64,000 bases of DNA from Lepidonotus clava (lineage: Eukaryota; Annelida; Polychaeta; Phyllodocida; Polynoidae), in contig OW387148.1 in assembly GCA_936440205.1 (NCBI GenBank), positions 12,145,961 through 12,209,960 of the forward strand. Direction: 5' to 3'. The notes beneath the pieces were generated by a model. That model saw only the letters and a program-made list of their open reading frames with translations. It did no database searches and was not told the origin of the DNA. The first letter of the stretch is position 1; every line of letters begins with the position of its first letter. Shown here piece by piece: positions 9,131-20,799 of the stretch. The position numbers and the translations under genes were made by a program.

Positions 9131-10166
9131 TCACTCGTACTGACCTAGTGACCTAATTAGTAGCATTGACTATGCGCGCCAGCGACTCCATTATACTACT
9201 TTTGAGTATCACACCTTCAATATAGAAGAATAAACTATCTTAAGTTTTGTATGTATTAAAATACGGAAGTTTTTTACGTACCAATATACGGAAATGTGGC
9301 ATTTCTGTTTAATTAGAGCACAGCTTAAGTTAAAGGTTTTACAGTAAATTGAAACTACTATAACACTGAAGATGTTATGAAATAGAATAAACATAAAGAA
9401 ACAGATATAAATAGTGTGCACATTAGGGTGCACACCTCTTAATTTTGGGACATTACCTGCATTTGTCATGAACATTGACAATGACAAATCCATCCTACCC
9501 TTTTCAGCCCCTACCCCTTAGCTTACCAAAACTCGAAGCCCTGTTTACACTCAAATATCAATACATTTCAAAATTCTATTTTAACACAAACAATAAAAGA
9601 GTGCTTACACTCAATTATGGGGGCTAGCTACGCCAGTGCCAATATGATAATGAAAACCATGCGCATGTCAAAAAACTTAATACAGTGATAAAAACCTGGC
9701 GTATCTACTCTGAAAATGTGATCTTACTATTGAACTACAACATATTTCTTAACAAAGTTAAAGTTCAAATGTTTGAATTCCAACAAATATTTGGGAACTT
9801 TCATCACTGTATGGCCAATAAACCTATAGGTGTAGCTGGGTATCTGGATACGTCACATCCGGCATGCTCAGCTATTTTGAGTCTCATGACCTACTTTTAG
9901 CTGCGGCAAGCTGCGACACTTTTATTCTTGGTAAAGCTTCTTATACCAAACATATATTAAAATGTATTTGGGGTTGTTGATTATATCAATCTATGATATG
10001 AAAGAATACGGTAAGTTGCTCAGAAGGTGTCAGTGGCTCTTTAAGGACGGTTATGTCCTTTAGGGCGATATTTTTTCGAAAAAATTTAGCTTTTTCTAAT
10101 ATGAATTTGAGCGTAAAAATCGTTGATACCATCTCCATGCAGGTTCCGTGCCTGCCGCCCCCTCAC
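9131..10166. other. Intergenic, nothing recognised
   Basis: No coding frame with codon-like composition, no paired inverted repeat and no RNA gene were seen. Composition is AT-rich and unlike the Polinton genes. Confidence 0.5.
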
Positions 10167-10464
10167 CCCGGATCACGTTTACAGCTGCATGGAGAGGAAA
10201 GCACGGGACTTGAACACCTTCCGGTCCTGGTGACAAGCCCCTCGTGCTCCACCATCCATGGACTATGGATGTACCCCGGGCGACCCTCAGTTATATTTAG
10301 TAACATTTCCCATGCGTCCTGCAATTTGATTGTAAAAATTAGTCGCCGCACTTTCACTTCATCTCCTTCTGTGTGAGTACAAAACACATCATAAGACCGG
10401 TGTGACGGGAAGTTAACTTGACAGTGACATCCTGCTTCCAGGTTGTGTGTACCCAGAGGGGGAC
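10167..10464 (-). CDS. Well-bounded internal exon of an unrecognised host gene
   Basis: On the minus strand a strong 3' splice site (pyrimidine tract then CACCCCCGCAG) precedes base 10464 and a strong 5' site (GG then GTGAGG) follows base 10167. Between them 298 bases are open in one frame and GC-richer than the surroundings. The product includes AGCHCQVNFPSHRSYDVFCT, KLQDAWEMLLNITEG and GRPGYIHSPWMVEHEG, with several cysteines, suggesting an extracellular or disulfide-bonded protein. Entry needs one base from the previous exon and exit leaves two. No neighbouring exon was identified, so it may be an orphan exon of a long-intron gene or a pseudogene piece. Family not recognised. Confidence 0.4.
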
Positions 10465-10469
10465 CTGCG

Positions 10470-11019
10470 GGGGTGGAGGAAGGGAACAGGAACCGTTTAG
10501 AGAATGAGTGATGGGTGAGTGATGGATGTTTTACGCTGTACAGACAGCTAGGGTCATTTTCACAGCGAAAACAAGTTGGGACAAATTCTGACTTTTCAGA
10601 CACTGTTTTGACTTGACAGTCTTTGGTGATCATATCAATGAGATGAAGGTGGCAGGGCAGGCAAACAGGATGGGATCAAAACCGGGAAATCATTTTGCTG
10701 TACCTCATCCCTTAGTGAACCCAGACACTAATTATAACCGGGAATTGAACCCAATGAACTGGGAATCAAACCCAATGAACCAATTGAGAACCATTTAGAG
10801 ACCGTCCCTAAGGGTGCCCATGCTTTTTCAAAAAACAATTTAAAACCTTTGTCTGACATAATTAAAGACCTTGCCACATGTAAAGAAGAATTTCTTCACA
10901 CACACTTTGATGTAATGACACTAGGCAGAAAGTGACATTAAACTCATTAAATTAGAGGGCTTGAGAGTCTAGTTCTAGTAAACCTAAGGCAGTGAAATTG
11001 AGTTATAGTGTTAGTCATT
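10470..11019. other. Intergenic, nothing recognised
   Basis: It contains short imperfect repeats such as the doubled GGGAATTGAACCCAATGAAC / GGGAATCAAACCCAATGAAC phrases (10739-10780) but no supported gene. Confidence 0.4.
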
Positions 11020-11200
11020 GGCGGATCCAAGACTTTGAAAAGGGGTTGGAGAGGCGCTATTGGCAAAACATTTCCTTAATTCCCTTTAGGCTGAATTTTA
11101 CATTAAAAATGTCTAAGTTGGCCAAAGATTACGACCACAAATTTGAGAAAATCAATTCGAGACATGTTAAGGTCCCCCCACCCCTTAAATCTGCTACTGG
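11020..11200. repeat. GGATCC-ended G-run repeat, degenerate copy
   Basis: It starts GGCGGATCCAAGACTTTGAA and contains the family core (a CTTAATTCCCTTTAGGCTGAATTTTACAT-like region, then a purine-rich part), ending in CCCACCCCTTAAATCTGCT. The same layout (GGCGGATCCAGG, GAAAAGGGG, AATTTTACATTAAAAA, C-run, GGATCCGCC) recurs across the window. The near-palindromic ends suggest a short non-autonomous DNA element. Confidence 0.5.
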
Positions 11201-11289
11201 AAGTATTTTAGTCAGATTAATCCAAGAGGTTTCTGGTAACCAAAGCAGAGCAGTTTGACATCAGACTTTGAGCTCACCACAGGACAGCG

Positions 11290-11413
11290 AAGTGTCGGAT
11301 CCATGATTTCGAAAAAAAAGGGGGGGGGGGGGGGGGCGCTATGTGAAAAAAATTCTTAATGACTTTTGGGCCGAATTTTACATTAAAAAAGTCTAAATTT
11401 GGTAAAAAAGAAA

Positions 11414-11445
<32 letters not shown>

Positions 11446-11475
11446 GGGGGGGGCATAAATCCACCACTGTAGTGG
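11290..11475. repeat. GGATCC-ended G-run repeat with long homopolymers
   Basis: Same family: GTCGGATCCATGATTTCGAA, a long G run, GCCGAATTTTACATTAAAAA, then A and G homopolymers and CATAAATCCACCACTG. The homopolymer runs make assembly here uncertain. Confidence 0.55.
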
Positions 11476-11892
11476 ATGATCCAGCTCTTAGGAATAGGCA
11501 CAGGGGCGTGCTAATAGGAAGGGGACACTTTTTTGTGGTAGAATTATGCTCAAAAAAGCTGAACCAAGATATTAACCAGTTACCTACGCTTAAAAAGATG
11601 GGGTGCCAACCCTGCCATTCCAGGCTACTTGCTTTTGCAGTTTGCTTTTCTCTGTCTGAGGTGCCCTTCACGTTTATACCTACAGATTATCTTCTGTGGA
11701 CCAATCCATATTCCACCTTTGGTTCCACCAAAGCCCTCCAGGCGGCCCTACTGTGTCGTTCCTGTGTACTTCCCACTACTCACACTAGGGGGAGACTGCT
11801 AAGTCCTCCCAGCTTAGACCTCTGCATGGGGGAAGACTAAGGAGAACAAAACACTAAAATTTGGATAAAATAAGCTTACTAGTACTACTAGC

Positions 11893-12047
11893 ACTGGCGG
11901 ATCCGGGATTTTGAAAAGGGGGAGGGGGTAATATTGGAAAAATCTTACCTTCAGCCCAATTTTACATCAGAAACGTAAAATTGTCTAAAAAAACAAAACG
12001 GGGGAGGAGTGAGCACTCCCACGTCCCCTCTGGATGCGCGCAACAAT
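11893..12047. repeat. GGATCC-ended G-run repeat
   Basis: It begins CACTGGCGGATCCGGGATTT, with GAAAAGGGGGAGGGGG and an AATTTTACATCAGAAA core, and ends CCCCTCTGGATGCGCGC. Same family as the copy at 11020. The sequence between 11476 and 11892 holds no recognised gene. Confidence 0.55.
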
Positions 12048-13632
12048 ACAATGATATGTTATTATAATATTATGAGTTCTTGGACATGTGCATCCCCGGT
12101 GCGCATCCTGGTAGAGTTTTCCCAGTGTGAAATATTGGTATGTTTTATGTTCCCCTACTGTACCAATACACTATTGATTTATGTAATATGAAATGGATGG
12201 CTAAATGATTTAGTAGGCTTTTACAAAAAGAGATTATTTCATACTGGGTTATATATTGAAAGGGTAGCCAACCAAATGGCTCCTGTCACTGTAATACACA
12301 CCTCTATGGAATGATAAACGGCATATTCATGTTTATGCATATTTTTATTATGCACAAAAAACCCCTCTATAAAGCATCACCCTAAAATTGTTTCAGATAT
12401 AAACCTTTCATGGCACACAAACTGCTGTAATACTGTTTTCTGGTGTTCGCACCCCAGACTTGGGGTACAGTAGCCTCAAAAACCCCTAGGAATCTATATT
12501 TCTATTAAGGAAAAAATAAATGAAACCATCCCAGTTTACACTAACATTAAAGCTTCCATGCTTATTCCTTGAATACAATCACATAATGCAGGATTAACCA
12601 AACCAATTTGGTTGACAAATTACTCTTAAAATTGGTAAATTACAGCTTTATATTTTGGACTTTCCCCATATGAACCAATGGTAAAGCTTGTCAGCCCAAC
12701 CCACAATGTCCAACCCTATTTTGCCCTAGAATACAGCATTCTTTGATTGGATGGCAAGCCTGGAAATCAGTCAACTTATGAAATTAAAGAAATCGAAATG
12801 TTTTAACATTACTTAGGGATATAGAAAAATACAACTTTTGCTTATTTCAGTAACCCCAACTCTGGGAGCCAACAATGGCTTATACCATAGTTTTGTCCAA
12901 CCTTTTTCCAACCCTGGGATATACCCAATGTGAGATGGGCTTATTGCCACAGTAGCAATATATATGATTAACTCAACGAATTAACAAACTGTCAACTACT
13001 ATATAATAATGTTAGATACTCCAAAAACTCAATCGTGCCGCTTTTTCAAGGACATTATATATAGATAAAAAAGGTAACGATGACACAACTGTATGCCACT
13101 TCAACACCTGTCCCTCAGATAACCTAGCCGGCTTTGACGGGATAATCATCCCAGTTTGATCTTTTATCGGTGCACCTCTCAACTGGCTCCTCAAAAATGT
13201 GATGACGAGGAGAAAAGGTGGATTCAGTCTAGCCCCATTCATTGGGTCTACATCCCAAGAACGTCCGCAGTGAGCCCTCCCATAGACGCCTTGTTCCCAA
13301 AGCTTTAGGCCTGGACCCATAGGAATTTAGATCGCAATCCCCTGCTGGATATTGCGCTAGCAGAGTGCCACACTTTTGAAAAAAAGGTATATAGACTAGA
13401 AGCTATTCCACAAAAATGTGGGTAACCTGAAATACGCAACAGTATTGTGTAACAATGTAGTTCTGCCAACTTATGATAACTACCGGACAATTGTCATTTG
13501 AGTACTTACACTATATTCTAATAAGCGTCTTTTTCAAAAGTGTAGTATAGTAGATCGACCTGAACCAAATGATTGGGATATGGGCTCATGTGTGAAACGG
13601 TTGGGAACAATGAGTCTATGGGAGGGTTCACC
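12048..13632. other. Intergenic, nothing recognised
   Basis: AT-rich sequence with scattered short frames lacking codon character. The 102-aa minus-strand frame near 13012-13320 has no recognisable motif. No paired repeats were found. Confidence 0.4.
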
Positions 13633-13778
13633 AGGGGCGGATCCAGGGGGGGGGGGGCGGACGGGCCTTGGCCCCCTCCCCCCTTGCCCTGTTAAATCAT
13701 GTTTGATGGGGGGGCCACCCCCCTGTACATTCATGTTTTTGGGCCCCCCCCTCTACAAATTCCTGGGTCCGCCCCTGT
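13633..13778. repeat. GGATCC-ended G-run repeat, short GC-rich variant
   Basis: AGGGGCGGATCCAGG at the left and CCTGGGTCCGCCCCTG at the right are inverted repeats. The middle is G and C runs around a GGCCCC core. It is related in its ends to the other copies but lacks the AATTTTACATT core. Confidence 0.5.
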
Positions 13779-14269
13779 TCACTGCGCATGTTCATGACAA
13801 AGGTGTATTTTTAAAACAGATTTATTTAACCTGGAGTGAGTAGGACTTCTCCTGTCTTCCCTCACCTCCAGCCATAACTTAAACTATTACAGTTGCCTTT
13901 CATTAATTCTTCTTGTATAGACTCACCCAATGGGTGTTACATTAATTTAGATTATAAATATTTGATTATGAATAATGAGATGAGATGAATGAGTTGCATG
14001 ATGACCATATCATACATACAATAAACACTATTTCACAAAGTTGATTTTGTAATGTAATCACTTACATAGAGGTTCACATCATTTCATTAAATAAATAAAC
14101 CAGATACAAGTTTAGCAATTTCTGCCTGGTCATATTGTACAGTAGGGTATTTCTTAACCTTCAATTAATCTCAATTCTAAAGACAATGAGTTCCATAAGG
14201 ATTTGGCATAGAATACAGTTGATTTAAGTATATATTCATATCTTGTAGTTGGTATATACACCAATGGTC
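13779..14269. other. Intergenic, nothing recognised
   Basis: No gene, paired inverted repeat or RNA structure seen. Confidence 0.4.
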
Positions 14270-14870
14270 CTACGGCTTGTCTAGTCCGAAGTGAATGTGC
14301 CCTCATTGCAACGTCATTGGTTTTAATTAGTCTATAATCATAAATAGTATTTAGTAAAAAAAATATTGTTGTCTATAGGATAATGGCAATAGTTTGCCCT
14401 TGTATATAAGTCAAAGTTATGTATTTCGCCCGGGTTTTTGATTCTGTAACAAATACGTAGGGCCACATTCAGTAATATGTCGAGCTTATGTGTATCATAT
14501 TCTTGATCTTACGTAGTAGCAATAACTTATGAGAAGCTATTTTGTAAGTTTCATTTAATTGATATTTAAAATTCAATGATGAGTCTAGGTTAATACCTAA
14601 GTATTTATATATTTTCACATTCTCAATTTGGCCAGAGCCCAGGTGAAATATAAGAGTAGGGTATCGATCCTGAATCTTGAACACAACTGATTTAGTTTTT
14701 TGGACATTCACAGTTAATTTGTTTAATCAACACCAGATATCTACCAGATTTAGATCATGTTGTATCTGATGTAGTAGTGCAAGTGTAATCAGGCTTGATT
14801 TAAAAATGACCGTGTCATCTGCATCTGTATATGCATTAACACGACTGTCTCTAGTTTATCGTGTTCCTAA
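14270..14870 (-). mobile_element. LINE reverse-transcriptase fragment
   Basis: The minus strand encodes the back half of a non-LTR RT domain: YTDADDTVIF (a YADD-type catalytic box, near 14830-14800), a WLNKLTVNVQKTKSVVF helix (WL.NKLTLN..KTK motif) and IENVKIYKYLGINLDSSLNF (the YLG.xLD motif), then KLLLLRKIK. The sequence is 5'-truncated and decayed with interruptions, and is a dead copy. The family resembles RTs of CR1/Jockey-like elements. Confidence 0.8.
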
Positions 14871-14879
14871 TCGATACTA

Positions 14880-15776
14880 TTTAACCAGCTTAGCTTATTT
14901 ATCAATCGCAATAACGTATGCATCATTCTTTTGCCTTCATGGTCTGTGAATACAAGTATTGATATTCACATTAGGTAATAGCACCGATCCAAGAAACGCC
15001 CATATCACACAGTACTTACATCATATCCTAATGTACGACCTTTTCAATAGTGTTCAATAGAATGGAAGACAAGTTTGAAAACTTAATTCTTGCATGAATA
15101 AATAATTGAAAAAAGATTTTTTTTGAAGAACTTGCCTTGTTCCTATTTGTAAATGGGGATATCAGTATTAATATCGCATGTTCACTCTGTGGAATTTCAG
15201 GATCTTGACCAATATGTCAAGGCCCTATCAGTATGACACTATACCTTCAGAACTGTGATATCTCTATCTCTACATGCATCGACAGAGATTGTGCTCTGTC
15301 ATCATCATAAATATTATCCCCATTATTCACATGGCTTTACATTTTCAAACCCACAATATTGATATTAGCGAATTCAGTTCAAACCTGATATGACATTCAT
15401 GATTGACATTATTACACTAGACCGTCTAATGTGGTGACTATATTCAAACCTACCTGATGTGTAGTTGCTAATCCGGTTAAAATTGAGGTTTATCCATGTT
15501 AAACGCTATCTTTGCCGGTGTTAGATGGGGGTATAGGTAAAATCCATGATCAGACGGTGCCTTCAGAATCAGTGACATGTTGGTGGACCTTAATCTTGTA
15601 GCCTGCGACGCATCCCCTCCCCTTGCACCCCCACCCCCGCCGTGTCTGGAATGGGAATATCCAGAGGCGAATACTTTGTCTATTAATCTTGATGTTTGTT
15701 TGTTGGTTTGAACCACCAGACTCTGTGGTTTCGAAGCACTGGGATATTTCACCGTTGCTCCAGGATGATTGAATCT
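14880..15776. other. Intergenic, nothing firm
   Basis: Short frames only. The minus-strand frame that continues to 15920 runs through a dispersed repeat and is not a gene. Confidence 0.35.
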
Positions 15777-15880
15777 ATGAGAAGATAGAGACCATACCCC
15801 TACACTTTTACCGAGGCAGGTGTTCCTTAATGTGCATGGTCCCATAGGCAGGGCCCTACACACAACAGCCGGTGGTCCTG
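15777..15880. repeat. Dispersed ~90-bp repeat (GACCATACCCCTACAC family)
   Basis: It contains GAGACCATACCCCTACACTT, CCGAGGCAGGTGTTC, ATGGTCCCATAGGCAGGG and ACACAACAGCCGGTGGTCC in that order. The same block, diverged, recurs in inverse orientation at 18000-18060 and 32650-32745 and in the same orientation at 44545-44620, about 45455-45485 (end only) and 63023-63095. Probably an old interspersed repeat; class unknown. Confidence 0.55.
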
Positions 15881-16268
15881 GGGTTGACATTTCTGTAGGT
15901 GGTGTCACCAGCCAAGTCATCTGTCACCTGACACGGTGAATGGGGGATGGAGATCTCAGGTAAATTAATCCAGGTAACAGGGAAAGATATTCACATCAAA
16001 CCCATCGTGTACAGCCAATGTTCCCACATTTTCCTTAACTGTCTAGATATGTCTCAGCAGAGAAAGGTGTCCAAATGCTGACGGCGGATCTAAAAATAGA
16101 TAGCTGGGGGCTGGGGGAGAGTGAGGGGAGTTTTGGTGGTTATAGGGGTATAACCCTGCACCTTGGAGGCTACGCACTGCCGGGCCTTTCGTCCCCTGAC
16201 ACTATACCCAGGGGACTCACCAGGAAACTATACCCTGGGGCCACTTCAAAACAAACCAATCAGGAGAC

Positions 16269-16560
16269 AGGGGCGAATACAGGATTTTTGAAAGGGGTAA
16301 GGGGGGGGGGGAGGGAGGGGGGTCAGCATAAAGATTAAATACTAAAATGTCTTTTTGTAATTTATGAATCCAGCAAAAAGGCGGGGGGGGGGGGGTAGGG
16401 GCAGATCCAGGGGTGCCAGGGGTCCTGACCCCCCCTTTTGGTGGACCCCTAAAGTACAAAAATAGGGGAAAATGCTGCATATGTACGCACGATTGCATGC
16501 GGTTTTAGTACTTAGCCTTTATACTGACCCCCTCTTTTGAAAATCTGTATCTGCCCCTGG
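16269..16560. repeat. Two overlapping GGATCC-type G-run repeats
   Basis: AGGGGCGAATACAGGATTTTTG at the left and AATCTGTATCTGCCCCTG at the right are inverted repeats. A second unit inside starts AGGGGCAGATCCAGGGGTGC. Long G runs. A nested or composite insertion of the same family. Confidence 0.5.
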
Positions 16561-16799
16561 GGGGTCAGGACCCTCAACACTCCCCTGCCTGGATTATTGT
16601 TTAGGGTGTGCCATGTAAGTGGTAGGCTGTAGTCGACTCAGGCCAGTCCACCACTTCACTTCACCTACCTATCAAAACTTTGTGATAATAGATGTGACAA
16701 ATCGCATGACGTCATTTATGGACGGCCCCTACTATCAGACAAAGCACCATTAGGTAATATATTGGTTATGTTAACTTTTTTATCACGTTGTTAACTGCA

Positions 16800-17960
16800 G
16801 AAAAAAATGGGATTGAAAATGTACCTTCTAAACCTATTTTTTTGAAAAGGAAAGGTCTACAGAGATTACTTATTTGAAAAAGTTTAAGGATGTATTTCAA
16901 TATATTCATGCCAATATATTCTCAGTTCAAAGATATTCTTTTCAAGATGATAAAAAAAAAAAGTAAGATGTACTTCCTTGAAAGAACTAAGAGACCATTA
17001 TATGATACTTGTTTACTATACCCACAGTACCAGTTATTGTTGCTTGACTTTCCTTTGTTCGCACGTACATGGACAATTTTTGTTCAATGTATATTATGTC
17101 TCCACCAAAAGGGTCAGGACCTCCTGGACCCCCCTAGATATGCCTCTGTATATGATTGGTCGATGTGCCATTTTACTACAATGAGTTTGTTAAAGGCCCT
17201 ATTACACTACAGAACATGAGCTGCAATATGCTGATGCCATAGAGAAATGATAAAAGAGATGTAAGATTTACTCCCTCAAAAGAACCAAAAGACCAAAATA
17301 TGATATTTGTATTTACTTCATTACTGGATCCACAGTACCAATTATTGTTGGTTGACTTTGCTTTGTTCGCATGAACATACACAGAGCTTTTTGCTTTATG
17401 TATAGTGTATGTCTCCACCAAAAGGGTCAGGACATGGGCGGATCCAGAGGTTGGGTTTGGGGGGGGGGGCCTCCCTTTCCCCGGAAAATTTTGCATTTTT
17501 CTAATGTAAAACTTGCCCAAAAAGCAATTATGGGAAACATTTTCCAACAGCGCGCGCCCCCCTTTTCAAAATGTTGGATCCGCCAGTACCAGGACCCCCC
17601 TGCATCTGCCCCTGAATAATTATGATTGGTTGATGTGCCATTCTACTACAACTAGACCCTAATACACTACACATCTTGAGCCGCAACATGCTGCTGAGAA
17701 ATGGTACATATCACAGACAAAATTCCTTTTTTATACGTGTATACATAATAATTATGTGAAATACTCCAAACTGCCAGTTTAAAAAAAAAAAGAATAAAGC
17801 ACCCCATATCCTTGTTTAAGGTGTGTTGTATAATTGGCCTTAACTATACAGGATAGTATTGGTTGTCCGCTACACAGTCACAGCCTAATAGGATTGAGGT
17901 CAAGGCAAGCTGTGCTTTAAACCAAGTCTAGTAGTCAAGCATGTAATATAGGTTATATGT
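16800..17960. repeat. Upstream part of segmental-duplication copy A, with an internal tandem duplication
   Basis: Blocks here (AGATTACTTATTTGAAA near 16863, GAAAGAACTAAGAGACCA near 16979, GGCCCTATTACACTACA near 17197) are repeated in the same order near 34895-35200, upstream of the second sulfotransferase gene. In addition the segment with GAAAGAACTAAGAGACCA, CAGTACCAGTTATTGTTG, ATTATGTCTCCACCAAAAGG and GATTGGTCGATGTGCCATT (about 16940-17240) is repeated in tandem at about 17245-17690, where the copy at 34860 has it once. Confidence 0.7.
17435..17615. repeat. GGATCC-ended G-run repeat inside the tandem duplication
   Basis: GGGCGGATCCAGAGG at the left and GTTGGATCCGCCAG at the right, with a TGCATTTTTCTAATGTAAAA core and G/C runs. 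It is inserted in the second copy of the local duplication, so it is younger than that duplication. Confidence 0.6.
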
Positions 17961-19786
17961 TCGTTTGTGTGTACAAACCTTTACATGTATGTGGTGCCCT
18001 GCCCATGGGGCACTGCATATAGAAGAACACCTACTTCAGTAACGTGTAGGGGTATGGTGTCTACGTTTTCATGAATTCAGTCATCCAAAAGCACAGATGA
18101 AAGAAATCTGGTGGTTGAAACCCACAAACAAACTTGTACAATGTTCCACGTGCAAAAATTATTTGTCCATGGCTAGGAGCAAGGATATCACTTAGAGGAG
18201 CTTATGACAAAACCTATCAAGGCTATATTGTAAGGAATCATCGCCATGGTGCAACATAAGGTAGGCTTATAGAAATACATGATCATCAAGAAAATATTAT
18301 TTCAATCCACACGCATTATAAGATTGTGTTTAACACAATATCTAGAGATCATTGCCAAATGCTTTTATTGCTTTGTTAAACCTTACTGCAATGCTTACAT
18401 CATATATTGCAATTGTGGTACATAGCACATCTAAATGATTTTGTGAAATTTTAACATTTCTCTGTAATTGATACAGAATAAATCATGTACAGACACAATT
18501 TTTAAAATACCTGTCTCAGTATGTTTAAACCCCGGTCTGTCCACTTCCCACTTAAAAGGACACACATCATCATTCTAAAAAATGTGGAGAAAGGGTCTAT
18601 TCTTTCAAAGTTTGCATGTCTGCATTTTCTAAAAAAATATCTGTGATATTAAAAAAAGGGCCTTTTTCCCTAAAGAGTAGGGAATTTTGAGAAAAAATGG
18701 TAAAATATAGCTCATGAAATCAGCGTTTTACAGTAAAAGGGGGTCCTTTTTGGGAGCAAGAAGTCAGTGGATTTTCTATTTTGAAGAACAATGATATGTC
18801 CTTTAACATTTGAGTAGACAGACTTGGGTGTAAACCAGGTCACCTATGTCTTGGTAAGTGTATATGAGATCAATTACAACTGTTTTTTTGCCCCCTTGGC
18901 CTGTCCAATATATGTCCTCCTCACTTTCCAGTTCACCACCCTTGACCTCTGCTATATTCTTCGTCACACCCAAACACATACACACTCTCCAGGGAATCCC
19001 CCTCCATGTCACAAATGATAGTCCATGAGAACTGACTGTCCTATGCTATATACAAGCATTATAGGATCACACCAAAAACAGTTCAATATTCTTTGGGCTT
19101 GCAGTGCACAGGTGCCTGGGGCCTCAGTTTCATAAAGGCATCTTGTAATATTCTGGAAGACAAATTAGGTACTCTGTATGACTTATAAATATCAATATTC
19201 TTAAGTGCTTACAAGGCCAAAGGAACAGTTATATTATAATCATATGTATCGAGTGGTTCATCAATTCAGGCAAACACAGTTCCCATTTTTCCTGTATTTT
19301 ATGCACCTGCATACTAATTTCTGTGCATTTTGTAGACAAATACTGGGGAAAATCAACAGGAATTTTATAGTTTTTTGGCTAAATAAAAATGTCTTATAAA
19401 AAGTTATCAAAACTAATGTAAGAAATCATCATAACATACAGATATAAAATGAAAAAATCAAAATTTCAGAACCTTCAGCAATAGATAATACCATAATTGA
19501 TCAAATGTTATATGCTAAAGGCTTTCAGAGGAAATGGACTTGTCGATATATTACCCACAATGCACCTTGATTTAGCCTGCAGGTACACCTGAATCATACA
19601 CACCAGAGAATTACGTCTGGGAGAATTTCACTTGTAAGATTACTACAAAATAGTTATTAATATAATAGCAGTATTGCTTCGAGGGATGATATCATTCAAG
19701 ACTGGGTCCAATAAATTAATCATATCTACTGTAGACTTTTTAGGAGTAAAGTAATTTAACTTTTACCATAACGTTTTAGGACATGG
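17961..19786. other. Segmental-duplication copy A, non-coding
   Basis: No gene. Near 18165-18300 (GGAGCTTATGACAAAACCTA, TATCAAGGCT, CATAAGGTAGG) it matches 35445-35560 of copy B, and near 19010-19095 (AAATGATAGTCCATGAGAAC, GACTGTCCTATGC) it matches 38775-38860. These are anchors for the alignment of the two copies. Confidence 0.5.
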
Positions 19787-20500
19787 TGTTAGACTGTGAA
19801 ATGTAAATGTGACATAAAACATAGTTTGAAGTAAAATGTAATCCAAATTGACGAAAAATGTAAATTTGATGTGAAATGTAACCAATATTGCTCTTATCTG
19901 CTTATATTTAATCACAAAACTTGCCCCAAAATGTAAAAATGTAAATACGACAAAAAAGCATATCTGGGGGGTGTTTCATTAGAAGCTCCGTAACTACGGG
20001 AGTTTTAAGTGACCTAAGGGGAAACTTTATGTGAGTTTGAAAATGCTGTTTCATAACAAAACTCCCATAGATACGCCCCAAACTCTTGTAAATACACCCA
20101 AAAGTCACATAAATACACCCAAAACTCACGTAAATACACCCAAGCTCACGCAACAGAAAATGAAACTCACATAGCTACGGCACCCAAAAAGGTGATCATA
20201 ACTTTATGAAACGCAAAACTTGCATAGTGGAACGGAGGTTCGTTATGAAACGGGCCCCAGATTTCAAATCTAATGGAAGTATACCCCTAAAACGGGACAG
20301 GTTTAAAATTCTTAAGATCAAAATGACAGTTGACCTTTCAATTACATTTTACGTCAAATTGTTAAATTTAAATATGGTGATATGTATATTTTAGGTTAAT
20401 TTGGTTTACCCTTTATGTTGAATCTACATTTTGCGTTGATTCCATTTACATTTCACGTTGACTTACATTTTATGTTAGATTTACATTTTATGGTCTAACA
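19787..20500. mobile_element. Fold-back element with arrays of ATGTAAAT motifs
   Basis: The ends TGTTAGAC (19787) and GTCTAACA (20500) are inverted. Each arm carries several spaced copies of an AAATGTAAAT / ATTTACATTT phrase alternating with TGACGTAAA-like words, pointing inward from both sides. The arms are interrupted by another element at 19965-20259. No coding capacity. It resembles fold-back or other non-autonomous DNA transposons with repetitive arms. Confidence 0.6.
19965..20259. mobile_element. GGGCCC/TTTCAT-ended MITE nested in the fold-back element
   Basis: The left end TGGGGGGTGTTTCAT and right end ATGAAACGGGCCCCA are inverted repeats. The interior has direct repeats of AAATACACCCAAAACTCACG-type units (20090-20145). 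It separates the two arms of the surrounding element. Related ends occur at 33516-34435. Confidence 0.55.
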
Positions 20501-20799
20501 GATGGCTCATTATGTTCTGCTGAACCTGCTGAATAAAATCTCTCTTGCCATTCTTAATAATCTTTAGAGTGTCCTTATGTAGTCTTTTAGCATAAGCAAT
20601 ATCATTTAGATTTTTATAGCAATTTAAGCCTATTTCCATATCCGATCCTTTTCATAAATGGCCTCAATATTAATTATCATTAGTTATCCAATGTTCCCTT
20701 TTAACCGTAACATAAAATTTCTTCATAAGACACATCACATCTATATTTCATTCAATAGCATTCGCTATTTCGATCCTGTAACGCAGTGCATTTGAATGT

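Noticed and set aside
15477-15920. 147-aa minus-strand frame
   Set aside because: It is largely the complement of the dispersed ~90-bp repeat, with short unrelated extension.
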